From contig CANFKC010000014.1 of NCBI GenBank assembly GCA_947447265.1, positions 40,405 through 104,404 on the forward strand: a stretch of 64,000 nucleotides of DNA. The letters are read 5' to 3'. Under the pieces are notes generated by a model. It saw only the letters and a list, made by a program, of their open reading frames with translations, had not been told where the DNA came from and did no database searches. Shown here piece after piece: positions 37,294 to 46,705 of the stretch (within the stretch, counting starts at the first letter, position 1; each line of letters begins with the position of its first letter). Source of the stretch: Chitinophagaceae bacterium. GTDB lineage: Bacteria; Bacteroidota; Bacteroidia; Chitinophagales; Chitinophagaceae. The translations under genes and the position numbers were made by a program.

Positions 37294-38199
37294 ATGAAGA
37301 GGATTTTCCTACTTTTTGGCCTGAGCGGTCTTGTGTTAAGTGCATGTAATGAAAAGGCTCCAGATATTAAACTCCATCCCGACGCCCCAACAGTAGATAC
37401 TTTTTATGTCAGTTCAGCAGCAATGACAGCAGAACCCCACAATGTGCTTGTGGAAGACTTTACCGGTGCCACCTGTACGAACTGCCCTGCCGCACATGAT
37501 ATTGTGAAAGGATTGCAGGAAATAGCTGCTAACCGCGGCCGCATCATTAATATTGCATTGCACATAGAAAACTACCCGCAGACCCAACCGGTTACCGGTG
37601 GCAAATATGATTTCAGAAGCCCTGTTGCAACTGCCATACAGGATGGTGTTTACCAGTCACTGATCGGTATGCCTATCGGCGGTATTGACAGGCAGCCATT
37701 AGGCGCCAATTCCGGTGCTCCCCTGCAATGCTCCCCTACCATCTGGAACTCAACTATCAATACCCGTTTGAATGTTGCTGACAGCATTAATCTTGATGTT
37801 GTAAGCACTTACGACGCCACTACCAAAAAGGCTAAAATAACAGCAACCGTTAGCTACTTATATGCAACCGACCTTGTTCAGAACCTGAACCTTGCGATTG
37901 TAGAAGACAGCTTTATTGACAAGCAGGAAGATAACCGCGTATCGGGCTATACCGATACCGCTTACCACTTCAATTCCATATTGCGTGCGTTGGTAACATC
38001 GTCGCCACTTGGAGATAAGATAGCGCCTACTTATACAGCAACCAAACCAAAAGGACTGGTATATACCCGCTACTATACTTACGCCTGGAACACAGCCTGG
38101 AACCCAAAAAATTGCCGCGTAATTGCATTTGTTACGAAAGGTGCAGCGGCAGGTGGCGCCAACGTTTACCAGGCCAAGGACGCTAAGATAGCACCATAA
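37294..38199 (+). CDS. Omp28-related outer membrane lipoprotein
   Basis: 301 residues from the ATG at 37294. N-terminus MKRIFLLFGLSGLVLSAC is a lipoprotein signal with lipid-accepting cysteine C18. The Omp28 family has a thioredoxin-like domain opening NVLVEDFTGATCTNCPAAHDIVKGL with a CTNC (CxxC) site, followed by NIALHIENYPQTQP. Family members of Porphyromonas are outer-membrane lipoproteins with adhesin-like reports; the redox role is an inference. The C-terminal half is a beta-rich domain with CRVIAFVTK. Followed by a terminator. Confidence 0.88.
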   Translation: MKRIFLLFGLSGLVLSACNEKAPDIKLHPDAPTVDTFYVSSAAMTAEPHNVLVEDFTGATCTNCPAAHDIVKGLQEIAANRGRIINIALHIENYPQTQPVTGGKYDFRSPVATAIQDGVYQSLIGMPIGGIDRQPLGANSGAPLQCSPTIWNSTINTRLNVADSINLDVVSTYDATTKKAKITATVSYLYATDLVQNLNLAIVEDSFIDKQEDNRVSGYTDTAYHFNSILRALVTSSPLGDKIAPTYTATKPKGLVYTRYYTYAWNTAWNPKNCRVIAFVTKGAAAGGANVYQAKDAKIAP

Positions 38200-38225
38200 C
38201 CAAAATAAGAAATGAACTTTAGTAT

Positions 38226-38252
38226 ACGCCCATAGCAAATTGCTTTGGGCGT
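38226..38252 (+). terminator. Terminator after the Omp28 gene
   Basis: A stem of 7 + 4 bp with one mismatch (38226-38237 with 38241-38252) and a 3-base loop, then CTTTATTTG, 27 bases after the stop codon. Confidence 0.8.
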
Positions 38253-38413
38253 CTTTATTTGATACCGGTTAATGGTTTGTATGGAGACAAAAGAAGCGAT
38301 GCCAGATAAAACCCGCAAAGTATAAATTGCTGCCCGTAATTTTCAAGGGCTAACAGCAGCCTGCCAACAACAGACCGCAAGCTGGCTGATGCAAACTGAA
38401 TACTGCCAACTAA

Positions 38414-40234
38414 TCAACTCTCCTCTTGTTCGCCATGAAAATATTGCCAGATAATACGGGCCTTGGCTGCACCGGCAACACGGGTTAATTCCCGCTCGGT
38501 AAGTGTTTTGATATTCTTTACAGAACGGAAGGTTTTCAGCAGGTCGATAGACGTCTTTTCACCAATGCCAGGTATACCTTCCAGATCGTTTTTAATAGCG
38601 CTCTTACTGCGTACCTGCCGGTGAAACGTAATACCGAACCTGTGCACCTCATCACGAATACGCCTGATCAATAAATGCGCAGGGTTATCGAAGGGCAATT
38701 GCAGCGGCTCGCTGTCGCCGGGAAAGAACAAAGATTCCTCCCGCTTTGCAAGGCCCACAATGGCCATACGGCCAGTAAGACCCAATTTTTCAATACTTTC
38801 TAAGGCTGAGCCCAGCTGCCCCTTGCCACCATCAATAATTATGAGTTGCGGCAATGGTTGTTTTTCTTCACTTAGTCGCTTATACCTGCGATAAACAATC
38901 TCGCTCATGGAGGCAAAGTCATTAATACCCTCTACTGTTTTGATATGAAAATGGCGGTAATCTTTTTTAGAAGGGATGCCGTTTTTAAAACAAACCATTG
39001 CCGCTACAGGAAAAGAACCCTGGAAGTTAGAGTTATCAAAACACTCAATGTGTAAAGGCAGCTCACTCAGGCGTAAAGCATCCTGCATTTCCTGCAGTAC
39101 TTTCATTATATCTTCCTTCGTTGTCTCCGCCATTACAAGGCTTTCCTTCCGCTTCACTTCCTGTAAAAATATTTCTGCATTCTTAATACCGAGATCCAGC
39201 AATTGCTTTTTATCCCCTGCCTTCGGTATGGTTACAACCACATCTTTATCGGTAACATCAACATGCATAGGCACTATTACCTCCTTTGCATTACTTTGAA
39301 ATGTTTCTCTCAAATTATCAAGCGCCAGCGATAGTACATCGCTCTCCTGCTCTTCATCTATCTGCCTTTCTATCTGTAATGTTTTGGTATGTATAACGCT
39401 GCCCGCGCTTACCATCATATAATTCACATAGAAATACTTATCATCACTAAGAATACAGGCTACATCCGCATTCTGCATACGCGGATTTACGACTGTAGAC
39501 TTACTTTGGTAATTTTGAAGTGAATCTATTTTCTGCTTGGTTATCTGCGCCTTCTCAAACTTCATGTCAGCAGCATACGCCATCATTTCGTCTTTGAGGT
39601 GCTTTACAACATCGCCGATATTTCCTTTCAGCACGTGCCGCACATACAAAAGGCTTTCGTTATAGTCTGCCGCCGTCTGTAAACCTTCGCACGGGCCTTT
39701 GCAGTTACCCAGGTGGTATTCCAGGCATACTTTAAATTTACCCTTTGCAATATTACCGGGAGCCAGATTCAGGTTGCAGGTGCGCAGCGGTATATTGTGC
39801 TTTACCAGTTCCAGCAGTTCTTTCACCCTTCCGAGGCCAGTGAAGGGCCCCAGGTACTCAGAGCCATCCTTTATAACTCTACGGGTAAAGAACACCCTTG
39901 GAAAGCTCTCTTTTTTAATAACAATGTAAGGGTAAGTCTTATCATCCTTCAGGTTAATGTTGAACCGAGGCTGAAAATGCTTAATTAATGAGTTTTCCAG
40001 CAAAAACGCATCATGTTCCGTATCAGTAACCGTGAAATCAAGCGAGTGGATGAGCGAAACAAGTTTCCGCGTTTTATAATTTTCCTGCGTTTTGTTGAAG
40101 TAAGAACTGACCCGTTTACGCAGGTTCTTAGCTTTGCCTACATACAATAATACCTTATCTGCATCATAATATTTATAGCATCCCGGCTGGTGCGGAAGCG
40201 ACTGCATTATGGTATTAAACTCGGCTTTGGTCAT
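38414..40234 (-). CDS. uvrC: Excinuclease ABC subunit C
   Basis: 606 residues, full length. UvrC makes both incisions around DNA damage in nucleotide excision repair with UvrB. N-terminal GIY-YIG nuclease: QPGCYKYYDADKVLLYVGKAKNLRKRVSSYF (~17-46, with the conserved Arg and the later Glu). A central UvrB-binding UVR motif near 205-240, then the RNase-H-like C-terminal nuclease with IECFDNSNFQG, IIDGGKGQL and the catalytic Asp/His sites, and a terminal tandem helix-hairpin-helix (LEGIPGIGEKTSIDLLKTF). ATG at 40234. Opens a block of minus-strand genes to 44052. Confidence 0.96.
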   Translation of the reverse strand: MTKAEFNTIMQSLPHQPGCYKYYDADKVLLYVGKAKNLRKRVSSYFNKTQENYKTRKLVSLIHSLDFTVTDTEHDAFLLENSLIKHFQPRFNINLKDDKTYPYIVIKKESFPRVFFTRRVIKDGSEYLGPFTGLGRVKELLELVKHNIPLRTCNLNLAPGNIAKGKFKVCLEYHLGNCKGPCEGLQTAADYNESLLYVRHVLKGNIGDVVKHLKDEMMAYAADMKFEKAQITKQKIDSLQNYQSKSTVVNPRMQNADVACILSDDKYFYVNYMMVSAGSVIHTKTLQIERQIDEEQESDVLSLALDNLRETFQSNAKEVIVPMHVDVTDKDVVVTIPKAGDKKQLLDLGIKNAEIFLQEVKRKESLVMAETTKEDIMKVLQEMQDALRLSELPLHIECFDNSNFQGSFPVAAMVCFKNGIPSKKDYRHFHIKTVEGINDFASMSEIVYRRYKRLSEEKQPLPQLIIIDGGKGQLGSALESIEKLGLTGRMAIVGLAKREESLFFPGDSEPLQLPFDNPAHLLIRRIRDEVHRFGITFHRQVRSKSAIKNDLEGIPGIGEKTSIDLLKTFRSVKNIKTLTERELTRVAGAAKARIIWQYFHGEQEES

Positions 40235-40348
40235 TTATTTATAGTGGTTAGCAACTGCAAAGCCCGCATCAGACTACTGCGAAAAAACTACATGCAGTGC
40301 CGGTAAGTAAGTGCAACGGCGAGGTTGAACCGCCAATCAGTAGATCAC

Positions 40349-40945
40349 TTAACGCACGACCTCATACTTGGTTATTTTCTCCTTCTTAGATCCGATCAAC
40401 GGGTTTTCGTATTCCTGCATCTGTATAATCGCCACAGGTGCATAGAACAACTTTTGATGCGTTTCGTTCCAGAATGTCTTTTTAAAGGTTTCGATGAAAA
40501 CGCCCCTTAGCTGCATGGTATTAATATCCATGGTGATTAAAAGCTTTTGAGTGAAGAGCTCTTTGTCATTTGCCAGGTAAAGAAAGTTATGAGTATTATC
40601 CAGGCTGTCTTCAAACTGTGTAAAAGAGTACTTTCCGAGGAAGCTTCTGTCACTGATATCTGTTTCTGTAAAAATCTTTAATACAGCGACCCAATCAAGA
40701 TGCTCAGCATTTACAAAGCTGCTGTCCGTTGTTTTGCCGTTTTCTACTATCGTTTTCTGAAACGTAATGGGTTCACCAGCATGGGTTTCCCATTCGTCAA
40801 GGCTAAACTTCTTAATTGAAAAATACGTTCCCTTGTCAGCTGCAACTGTAGTATCCGCAGCCGGCTTTTCCTTCTCTTTGCATGATACCAGAGTGAGTGA
40901 GGCGAAAGCGGTAATCAGAATAAAATATTTCAGAATGATGTTCAC
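40349..40945 (-). CDS. Probable lipoprotein, unknown function
   Basis: 198 residues, starting at a GTG at 40945 (the next in-frame stop upstream is a TAA at 40955-40957 and there is no ATG before it). N-terminus KYFILITAFASLTLVSC has a lipobox with cysteine C22, followed by KEKEKPAADTTVAAD. The rest is a charged alpha/beta domain (KIFTETDISDRSFLGKYSFTQFEDSLDNTHNFLYLANDKELF...). No family recognised. Upstream of uvrC in the direction of transcription by ~115 bases. Confidence 0.65.
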   Translation of the reverse strand: MNIILKYFILITAFASLTLVSCKEKEKPAADTTVAADKGTYFSIKKFSLDEWETHAGEPITFQKTIVENGKTTDSSFVNAEHLDWVAVLKIFTETDISDRSFLGKYSFTQFEDSLDNTHNFLYLANDKELFTQKLLITMDINTMQLRGVFIETFKKTFWNETHQKLFYAPVAIIQMQEYENPLIGSKKEKITKYEVVR

Positions 40946-40995
40946 GTTGTAAATTTAATAAACAAGAGCGATTCGGCGCTACAAAATATGCCAGA

Positions 40996-41583
40996 TCAGT
41001 TCAGCTGCGGGTCAATTGGCATATTCGCAAGATAAGCGAAGCCATTACCCAACGTATTTATTGCGCCTTTCCAAACCTTGTGCGGCTCAGTTTCAAAAAC
41101 CAGCTGCTGCGTAGCATCCCCCACCAGCCACGCACCTTCTTCCATTTCACCTGGCAATTGACCTGCCGACCAGCCGGAATAGCCGAGAAACAACCTTAGG
41201 TCTCCTTCTTCATAAGCACTGTCTTGAATTACTTCCTGTAAAGCTTCGTAAGAGCCACCCCAATAAATGCCGTCCGCAATAAGCACGCCGCCCAGCTTTT
41301 CAGGCATGCGGTGCACAATGTGCAACGTATCTGGCTGCACCGGGCCGCCATTGTAGATGGCCAAAGGTGTTATTGAGTTATCAAGATGCGCCAAAATATC
41401 GCCCAGGGTGAGTGCCGTAGGCTGGTTAAGAACAAACCCGAGAGAGCCTTCTTCACCATGTTCACACAAAAACACCACAGCCCTGCTGAAGTCCTTATCG
41501 TGTAGAAATGGTTCAGCTATCAGTAACTTACCCTTAGCTGGCGATACGTTTTGCTTATTGCTGTTAGGATCGAGAAAATTCAT
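40996..41583 (-). CDS. YqgE/AlgH family protein
   Basis: 195 residues, the standard size. Visible signatures: GKLLIAEPFLHDKDFSRAVVFLCEH near the N-terminus, GSLGFVLNQPT, YNGGPVQPDTLHIVHR, GGSYEALQE and FLGYSGWSAGQLPGEMEEGAWL. The family is widespread; AlgH is reported to affect alginate regulation in Pseudomonas, but its biochemical function is not settled. Cytosolic. ATG at 41583. Part of the minus-strand block, 50 bases from the GTG-started lipoprotein. Confidence 0.93.
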   Translation of the reverse strand: MNFLDPNSNKQNVSPAKGKLLIAEPFLHDKDFSRAVVFLCEHGEEGSLGFVLNQPTALTLGDILAHLDNSITPLAIYNGGPVQPDTLHIVHRMPEKLGGVLIADGIYWGGSYEALQEVIQDSAYEEGDLRLFLGYSGWSAGQLPGEMEEGAWLVGDATQQLVFETEPHKVWKGAINTLGNGFAYLANMPIDPQLN

Positions 41584-41716
41584 TACTTAAATGTAGCAAC
41601 ATTTATATTTTTGGCAAAATAGCCGGGTTATATGTTTTGTTAAACTCCCTCCTAATAAAAGCTATGCCTTTAGCCTTAAAAACAATCACTCATTTATCGC
41701 CAAAGGGTCTTAATGG

Positions 41717-42376
41717 TTATTTGTACTTAATCATGCGTTGAGGCGCTTTCATAAACGGGTCGCCCTGATAGAAACGCGCGCAGGGAATGTATTCGAGCTT
41801 AAATTCTTTTGATTTATAGTAATATTTTATCGGAAAATTTTTCTTAGAGTATATGGTATTATCCCCAAGCCGGAAATACATCGATTGAAAGCTGAGGTCG
41901 GCATTTTTAATAGTGAAGGCTTGCTCTATCCGAAAGGAAACGTCATGTATGTAAGCAGATGAATCTTCTGCCTTCTCACTGTACTTGCTCTTAATATTCG
42001 GATACCCGTAAGAAACGACCTTGAAGTTTGATGTTGCATTGAGGGGCGAATGAGCAACTGGTTTGAGGTCAGCTGTAAGTAATACGCCCTCAAATTGCCT
42101 TGCTGCTATTTTATCGTAGTTGGTATCCATGAAGTAATAAACAGGCCACCGCGTGAAATTATCAGTAAAATCGTTGATCATTACCTGGTTAACTTTATCG
42201 CGGTCTTCCAGCAATATTTGCAGTTTCCTGTTATCGTTGTTTTTAGTCAGCGCTTCTACCCTGTTTTTTTCAACCCGTAACTGCACCAGTACCGCCGATA
42301 CAGCGGAATCCTGCGCTTTAGTCTCTGCCGCCACAAAAATAAAAAAAGCAAAAAGGATAAACTTTCTAAGTCGCAT
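41717..42376 (-). CDS. Secreted protein, unknown (tandem paralogue of 42452-43165)
   Basis: 219 residues. Signal peptide (RKFILFAFFIFVAAETKAQ). The mature part aligns with its neighbour over VLVQLRVEKNRVEALTKNN..KLQILLEDRDKVNQVMINDF.DNF..WPVY.F.D.NYDKI.A....GVLL.AD, then a more variable strand-rich half and a lysine/aromatic tail ending RMIKYK. No known family. The shared core suggests an extracytoplasmic helical-then-beta fold. Confidence 0.6.
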   Translation of the reverse strand: MRLRKFILFAFFIFVAAETKAQDSAVSAVLVQLRVEKNRVEALTKNNDNRKLQILLEDRDKVNQVMINDFTDNFTRWPVYYFMDTNYDKIAARQFEGVLLTADLKPVAHSPLNATSNFKVVSYGYPNIKSKYSEKAEDSSAYIHDVSFRIEQAFTIKNADLSFQSMYFRLGDNTIYSKKNFPIKYYYKSKEFKLEYIPCARFYQGDPFMKAPQRMIKYK

Positions 42377-42451
42377 AAACGAAACTGCATTAACAAGAAC
42401 GAACTACAAAACTACACACAATACAGCTTAAAACTCAATCAGCAACTCCTG

Positions 42452-43165
42452 CTAAAAACGATCCTGTTTTCTATAAGACCGCATCAGCTTTGTTATCCTG
42501 ATGTGACCGGGGTTTTTCAGCAACTTTGTCTGGAGCAACTTCGCTGATGGGTAATACTGAATATTAAATTCTTTGGAATGATATTGGTATTTTCTGCGGG
42601 TTGTTCCCTTCTCCCCTTCGTCGAATTCAAATTTATAGAAGTAGGAAAGCTGGTGCATGGTATAATCATTAATAATTAAGCCTTCGCCGCCCGGCAACCC
42701 TGAATTATAACCATAAGCAGTAGTATCACGCACCCTGGACTCAAATACCGATTGCATTGTAGGTCGGCCCCAGTGAACAATAATATAGTTCGTGCTATCT
42801 TTCGGTATTACCGTTTTTTTTACCGTATTACCGTCAGCATCCAGCAATACACCATCCAGGCGACCGGCTTTAACGGCATCGTAATTCATATCCAGGTAAA
42901 AGTAGACGGGACACAACGTAAAATTATCTTTATAGTCGTTTATCATCGCCTGGTTGGTCTTTCGGGTATCGTCTTTTAGTATTTGCAGCTTAGCCGTTTG
43001 ATAGTGTTCTGTAAGCGCTTTCTCCCGGTTTCTTTCCACGCGAAGCTGCACGAGCACTGCCATCGGTAGCCTGCCCTTTTTCTTTTTCGCCAAACTTTCA
43101 AAATGGAAAAACAACAATATAAAAACTAGTAAAGGTGCTAATAAAGAAGTGGCTATAGATTTCAT
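42452..43165 (-). CDS. Secreted protein, unknown (tandem paralogue of 41717-42376)
   Basis: 237 residues from the ATG at 43165 (an upstream frame extends to 43204 but adds no signal). Signal peptide ATSLLAPLLVFILLFFHFESLAKK, followed by a basic KKKKGR. The core VLVQLRVERNREKALTEHYQTAKLQILKDDTRKTNQAMINDYKDNFTLCPVYFYLDMNYDAV matches the adjacent gene, pointing to tandem duplication. A lysine/arginine-rich C-terminus. Family and function unknown. 76 bases from the downstream paralogue, probably one transcript. Confidence 0.6.
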   Translation of the reverse strand: MKSIATSLLAPLLVFILLFFHFESLAKKKKGRLPMAVLVQLRVERNREKALTEHYQTAKLQILKDDTRKTNQAMINDYKDNFTLCPVYFYLDMNYDAVKAGRLDGVLLDADGNTVKKTVIPKDSTNYIIVHWGRPTMQSVFESRVRDTTAYGYNSGLPGGEGLIINDYTMHQLSYFYKFEFDEGEKGTTRRKYQYHSKEFNIQYYPSAKLLQTKLLKNPGHIRITKLMRSYRKQDRF

Positions 43166-43236
43166 AAAAACTTGTTTGACATAAAAATAGCAACAAAAAT
43201 GCATTAATGAAACAAAGTCAGTACGAAAAAAACCGG

Positions 43237-44052
43237 CTATGATTTTTCAGCAACAAAGTTGAGGCCGAAGAAAAAATAGTCCCGGCGCAAACCCGGCTTG
43301 GCCTGTATTGCCTGTTCCTTCTTCAACAATGTTTCGGGGTCAGAAAAACGATAATGCACCGGTAAAAAGTAGCGCACAAATTGCACACTATCAGGCATTA
43401 TCTTAAACCCTTTCTGTTGAAATAAACCACCCCAGCTTTCAAGGCTACGGATGTTTTCATTCCCTATAAGGATATCCTTCTGCAACTTTTCGTCCCAAAT
43501 GGTGATGATACGCTTATTGCCCCTGTATTTATAGAGCTTTGCACGCTGTATAATGTTCTTGCCGTTTTCCTCGATCGCCAACACCCTGCCCTTGGGCCGC
43601 AGGCAATTGTTGAATATCTGTAACGCATCGTTAATAGGCTCCAGGTGGTGCAATGTATCCTGCACTATAATAAGATCATACGTATTAGCAGCGGGCGGAT
43701 TGTCGAAGAGATTTTCATAGGTGCAGGTGAATAAAGATGTATCCCCGAACTTGCTCCAGTATTCCTTACGTTTCTGGACGGTGTCATAATAAAACTCAAG
43801 AGTTGTGCCATGGGTTTTGATACCATTCATTGCCAGGAAAAGGCAAGTGGTTCCATAACCGCTACCGCAATCCCAAATGGAAACGGATTTATTGGCCAGC
43901 ACCTGCTTGTATATATACCGCAACCGCTGCAAAAAATAATTGCGGCGAAAATGCCACGATGATTGTTTGCCTAGAAACTTATAGTAAGGCTGCATTTCCG
44001 TATGCACCTCCAATTCTTTAACCATCAGTTCAAAGAACTGTTCGGGCTCCAT
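43237..44052 (-). CDS. Class I SAM-dependent methyltransferase
   Basis: 271 residues from the ATG at 44052 (a TTG two codons upstream also exists). The Rossmann-type motif I is SIWDCGSGYGTTCLFLAMNG at ~59-78, motif II-like acidic residue in THGTTLEFYYD, and the post-motif IIVQDTLHHLEPINDALQIF and LRPKGRVLAIEENG segments. N-terminal helical extension. Substrate not predictable; the DTLHHL pattern is typical of methyltransferases with small-molecule substrates (ubiquinone/menaquinone-like or lipid), but this is only a resemblance. Last gene of the minus-strand block before the divergent GNAT locus. Confidence 0.82.
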   Translation of the reverse strand: MEPEQFFELMVKELEVHTEMQPYYKFLGKQSSWHFRRNYFLQRLRYIYKQVLANKSVSIWDCGSGYGTTCLFLAMNGIKTHGTTLEFYYDTVQKRKEYWSKFGDTSLFTCTYENLFDNPPAANTYDLIIVQDTLHHLEPINDALQIFNNCLRPKGRVLAIEENGKNIIQRAKLYKYRGNKRIITIWDEKLQKDILIGNENIRSLESWGGLFQQKGFKIMPDSVQFVRYFLPVHYRFSDPETLLKKEQAIQAKPGLRRDYFFFGLNFVAEKS

Positions 44053-44292
44053 ATTCAAAAAGTAGAAATTAAAAATTAATAATTAAAATCGCTGGAAATG
44101 CATGATACCGATTCGGTTTGAAAAACACCGGCACATAAAGAGGGTTGAATTTCGCGCCAAATCTCACACATCAGCTATTATGCAAAAGTAAGGTGAAAGT
44201 TTGAATTGTTAACAGCAATCGCCTTACAATGCATTTTTCATTTAATGAGCATCGTTAAAATATTATTTTCGTGAGGTAAATTTTGCATCGGA

Positions 44293-44898
44293 ATGAAAAA
44301 AAGGCACGCAACAAAAGAAATTACCGTAGTAAGTGAAATGAGCTTTGAGCCCTTAAGTAAAAGCAATTGGAGCAAATTCACCGAACTGTTCGGCGAACGT
44401 GGCGCATGCGGAAATTGCTGGTGTATGTATTACCGACTAAACCCAACTGACTTTGCCGAAGGCAAACAAAACAACGGCAATAAAGATGCTATGAAGGCAT
44501 TGGTATGGGAGAATGCGCCAACTGGTTTACTAGGCTTTTATGAAGGGAAGGCAATTGCCTGGTGTGCATTTGCTCCCAGAGAAGACTTCCCAAAACTAGC
44601 CAGATCACGGGTGCACAAGCCAATTGATGATGCCAAAGTATAGTCGGTTACCTGCTCGTTTATTGACAAAGATTTCCGTAAAATGGGTGTCTCCGTCGCA
44701 ATGCTCAAAGGGCTGATTAACTACGCCCGAACACAAGGAATACAAATAATTGAAGCCTACCCTACTATACCCACAACACCAACCATTCCAGACTCTTTTG
44801 CATGGATAGGCCTCTACAAATCATTTGAGCGTGCAGGGTTTAAGATAGTCGATAACACGTCGAAGAACAGACCTATGGTGCGATATACCATTGACTAG
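44293..44898 (+). pseudogene. GNAT acetyltransferase broken by an amber codon
   Basis: One reading frame of 202 codons interrupted only by TAG at 44641-44643 (codon 117). Residues before (KLARSRVHKPIDDAKV) and after (SVTCSFIDKDFRKMGVSVAMLKGL) continue the same GNAT protein: GACGNCWCMYYRLNP and the acetyl-CoA loop region FRKMGVSVAML (an R/Q-x-x-G-x-G/A-like stretch), and an aromatic-rich C-terminus. In relatives this position is usually Trp (PVWS-type), so a TGG to TAG change explains it. The gene is otherwise intact, hence a recent loss, a sequencing error, or readthrough. Confidence 0.8.
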
Positions 44899-44930
44899 AC
44901 CCTATTAATCATTTATAAATCAACCAAATT

Positions 44931-46601
44931 CTATTTGTTTAATTGCACTGGTATCGTTGTTTCCTTTCCATCTCGGTTAACAACAACATTGATCTTATCG
45001 CCTGGGGTAAGCGTACCTAAAGCCTCCATATAACTCTGTATGCTCTGCACCTTTTCATTGCCGATCTTCAATATAATATCTCCTGACTTCAAGCCAGCCT
45101 TTGCTGCAGGCTTACCATCCGTTACGCCATCAATTCTCAACCCTCCCTCTTTGTAGGTATAATCAGGCATTACCCCCAAAGTAACTTTGTATTTTGACCT
45201 TCCGCCGGTTGAAGTTTGCTTTGTTGGTGTGTATATCGGTTTTACATGGTCCTTATCCATTTTCGTGAGCACTTTTTCCGCATACTTCAGCACTTTTACT
45301 TCGCCATCATAGTTAATCAGATCGGCTTTATCACTTGGTTTATGATAGTCTTTATGAGTGCCGGTAAAGAAGAACAGAACCGGGATGCCAGCATAGTAAA
45401 AGCTGGTGTGGTCGCTTGGCCCTACGCCTGAACTATCAATTACAACTTTAAAATCATCGCCAGCCATACTTACAACACTGGCCCATGCGGGTGATGTGCC
45501 TACCCCACCTACGCTCAATGCATGGGTGCTGTCGTTTAGCCTGCCCACCATATCCAGGTTAAGCATGTAAGCTATTTTACTGCTGTCAATTTTCTGGTCT
45601 TTTACAAAGGCTTTAGAGCCATATAAACCTAGCTCTTCACCGGAAAAATGCACGAACAGGTAGTTATAATTGTGCAGCTTCGTCTTTTTTATCCAACGGG
45701 CTAATTCCATAAGGGCTGCAGTTCCGCTTGCATTATCGTCTGCACCATGGTGTATCAAATGCTCTTTTGCAACGTTCGGGTAGAGGCTGTTACCATCTTC
45801 GCCATAACCGAGATGATCCAGATGGGCACCAATAACAACAGTATATGGAGCTTTATTATCAATATACGTAGCCACATTTGTGCCTACGCGCTCTATTTTG
45901 TTTATCGTAATATCCATATCAACGGCAATGCCTCCGCTATGGTTGCTGCCGTCTTTTGGCTTCATGTATTTCTGCCATGCTGAGTAGGTAACAAAGGCTA
46001 CCGGTATATCCAGTGCGTCATTTTCCGCCTGTTTGTTGAATACTGGTGCATACTTGCTATTGTAGGCATCATAAAACACAACCCCTGAAGCACCATCCTT
46101 TTTTGCCTTTTTAGCAGCTTCATACATTTGTTTCTCCCAATCAAAATGCGGGTCGCCGGCCTGGTCTTTATCTGCGTAAAAAGATACCAGCCAGATGTTG
46201 CCCTGCTCTGTGACATCGGGCAACACATCGGCGCTCACATGCTTATTGCCACTATAAGGCAAGGGAAATGCATCTTCGCCATATTTCAGGTAATTACCGT
46301 TAATTCTAATTGAGGTAGCCGTTGCTACTTCCCTGCCATAGGTAAAATTGAATGGATATTGGCTCTGCCCTTTGTAACCAGGTATACCCAGTTGTTTATA
46401 ACGCGCTTCAATAAACTGCACAGCCAGATGTTCCCCTGCGGTACCCGTTCTGCGGCCTTCAAGTGCATCACCCGATAGAAAGGTAATATCCTGCTTTACC
46501 TGGTCTGCTACTTTGCGGTCAGCCCTTTTACGAGCCGTTGCATCGCCCGTGATGGCAACTGCAGCAATAAATAAAATGAAGGTGGATAAACGTTTGGCCA
46601 T
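44931..46601 (-). CDS. Secreted M28 family zinc aminopeptidase with PDZ domain
   Basis: 556 residues. Signal peptide (TFILFIAAVAITGDATA). N-terminal part with DALEGRRTGTAGEHLAVQFIEARY, an inserted PA domain, then the M28 peptidase: first zinc ligands in AHLDHLG (H260 near the motif) and HHGADDNASG (D288 region), the catalytic/ligand E in FSGEELGLYG, D in LNLDMVGR and the last His in PSDHTSFYYAGIPVLFFFTG. A PDZ domain (~475-556) closes the protein, PAAKAGLKSGDIILKIGNEKV, which may bind substrate tails. Periplasmic or exported. Convergent with the broken GNAT gene, only 32 bases apart. Confidence 0.9.
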   Translation of the reverse strand: MAKRLSTFILFIAAVAITGDATARKRADRKVADQVKQDITFLSGDALEGRRTGTAGEHLAVQFIEARYKQLGIPGYKGQSQYPFNFTYGREVATATSIRINGNYLKYGEDAFPLPYSGNKHVSADVLPDVTEQGNIWLVSFYADKDQAGDPHFDWEKQMYEAAKKAKKDGASGVVFYDAYNSKYAPVFNKQAENDALDIPVAFVTYSAWQKYMKPKDGSNHSGGIAVDMDITINKIERVGTNVATYIDNKAPYTVVIGAHLDHLGYGEDGNSLYPNVAKEHLIHHGADDNASGTAALMELARWIKKTKLHNYNYLFVHFSGEELGLYGSKAFVKDQKIDSSKIAYMLNLDMVGRLNDSTHALSVGGVGTSPAWASVVSMAGDDFKVVIDSSGVGPSDHTSFYYAGIPVLFFFTGTHKDYHKPSDKADLINYDGEVKVLKYAEKVLTKMDKDHVKPIYTPTKQTSTGGRSKYKVTLGVMPDYTYKEGGLRIDGVTDGKPAAKAGLKSGDIILKIGNEKVQSIQSYMEALGTLTPGDKINVVVNRDGKETTIPVQLNK

Positions 46602-46705
46602 GTTATACTTTGTAAAACAAAATTACATGAAAAAGATTGTCCGTACCACCATTTTAGGTAAAATAATAGGTTCAGGTTAAATTACGACAATGCCATTAAA
46701 GTGAA

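Noticed and set aside
44641..44643. Genetic-code reassignment of TAG
   Set aside because: TAG ends normal genes here, including pdhB (22740), the metB-like gene (29256), copA (50298) and the response regulator (53080), so reassignment is not supported.
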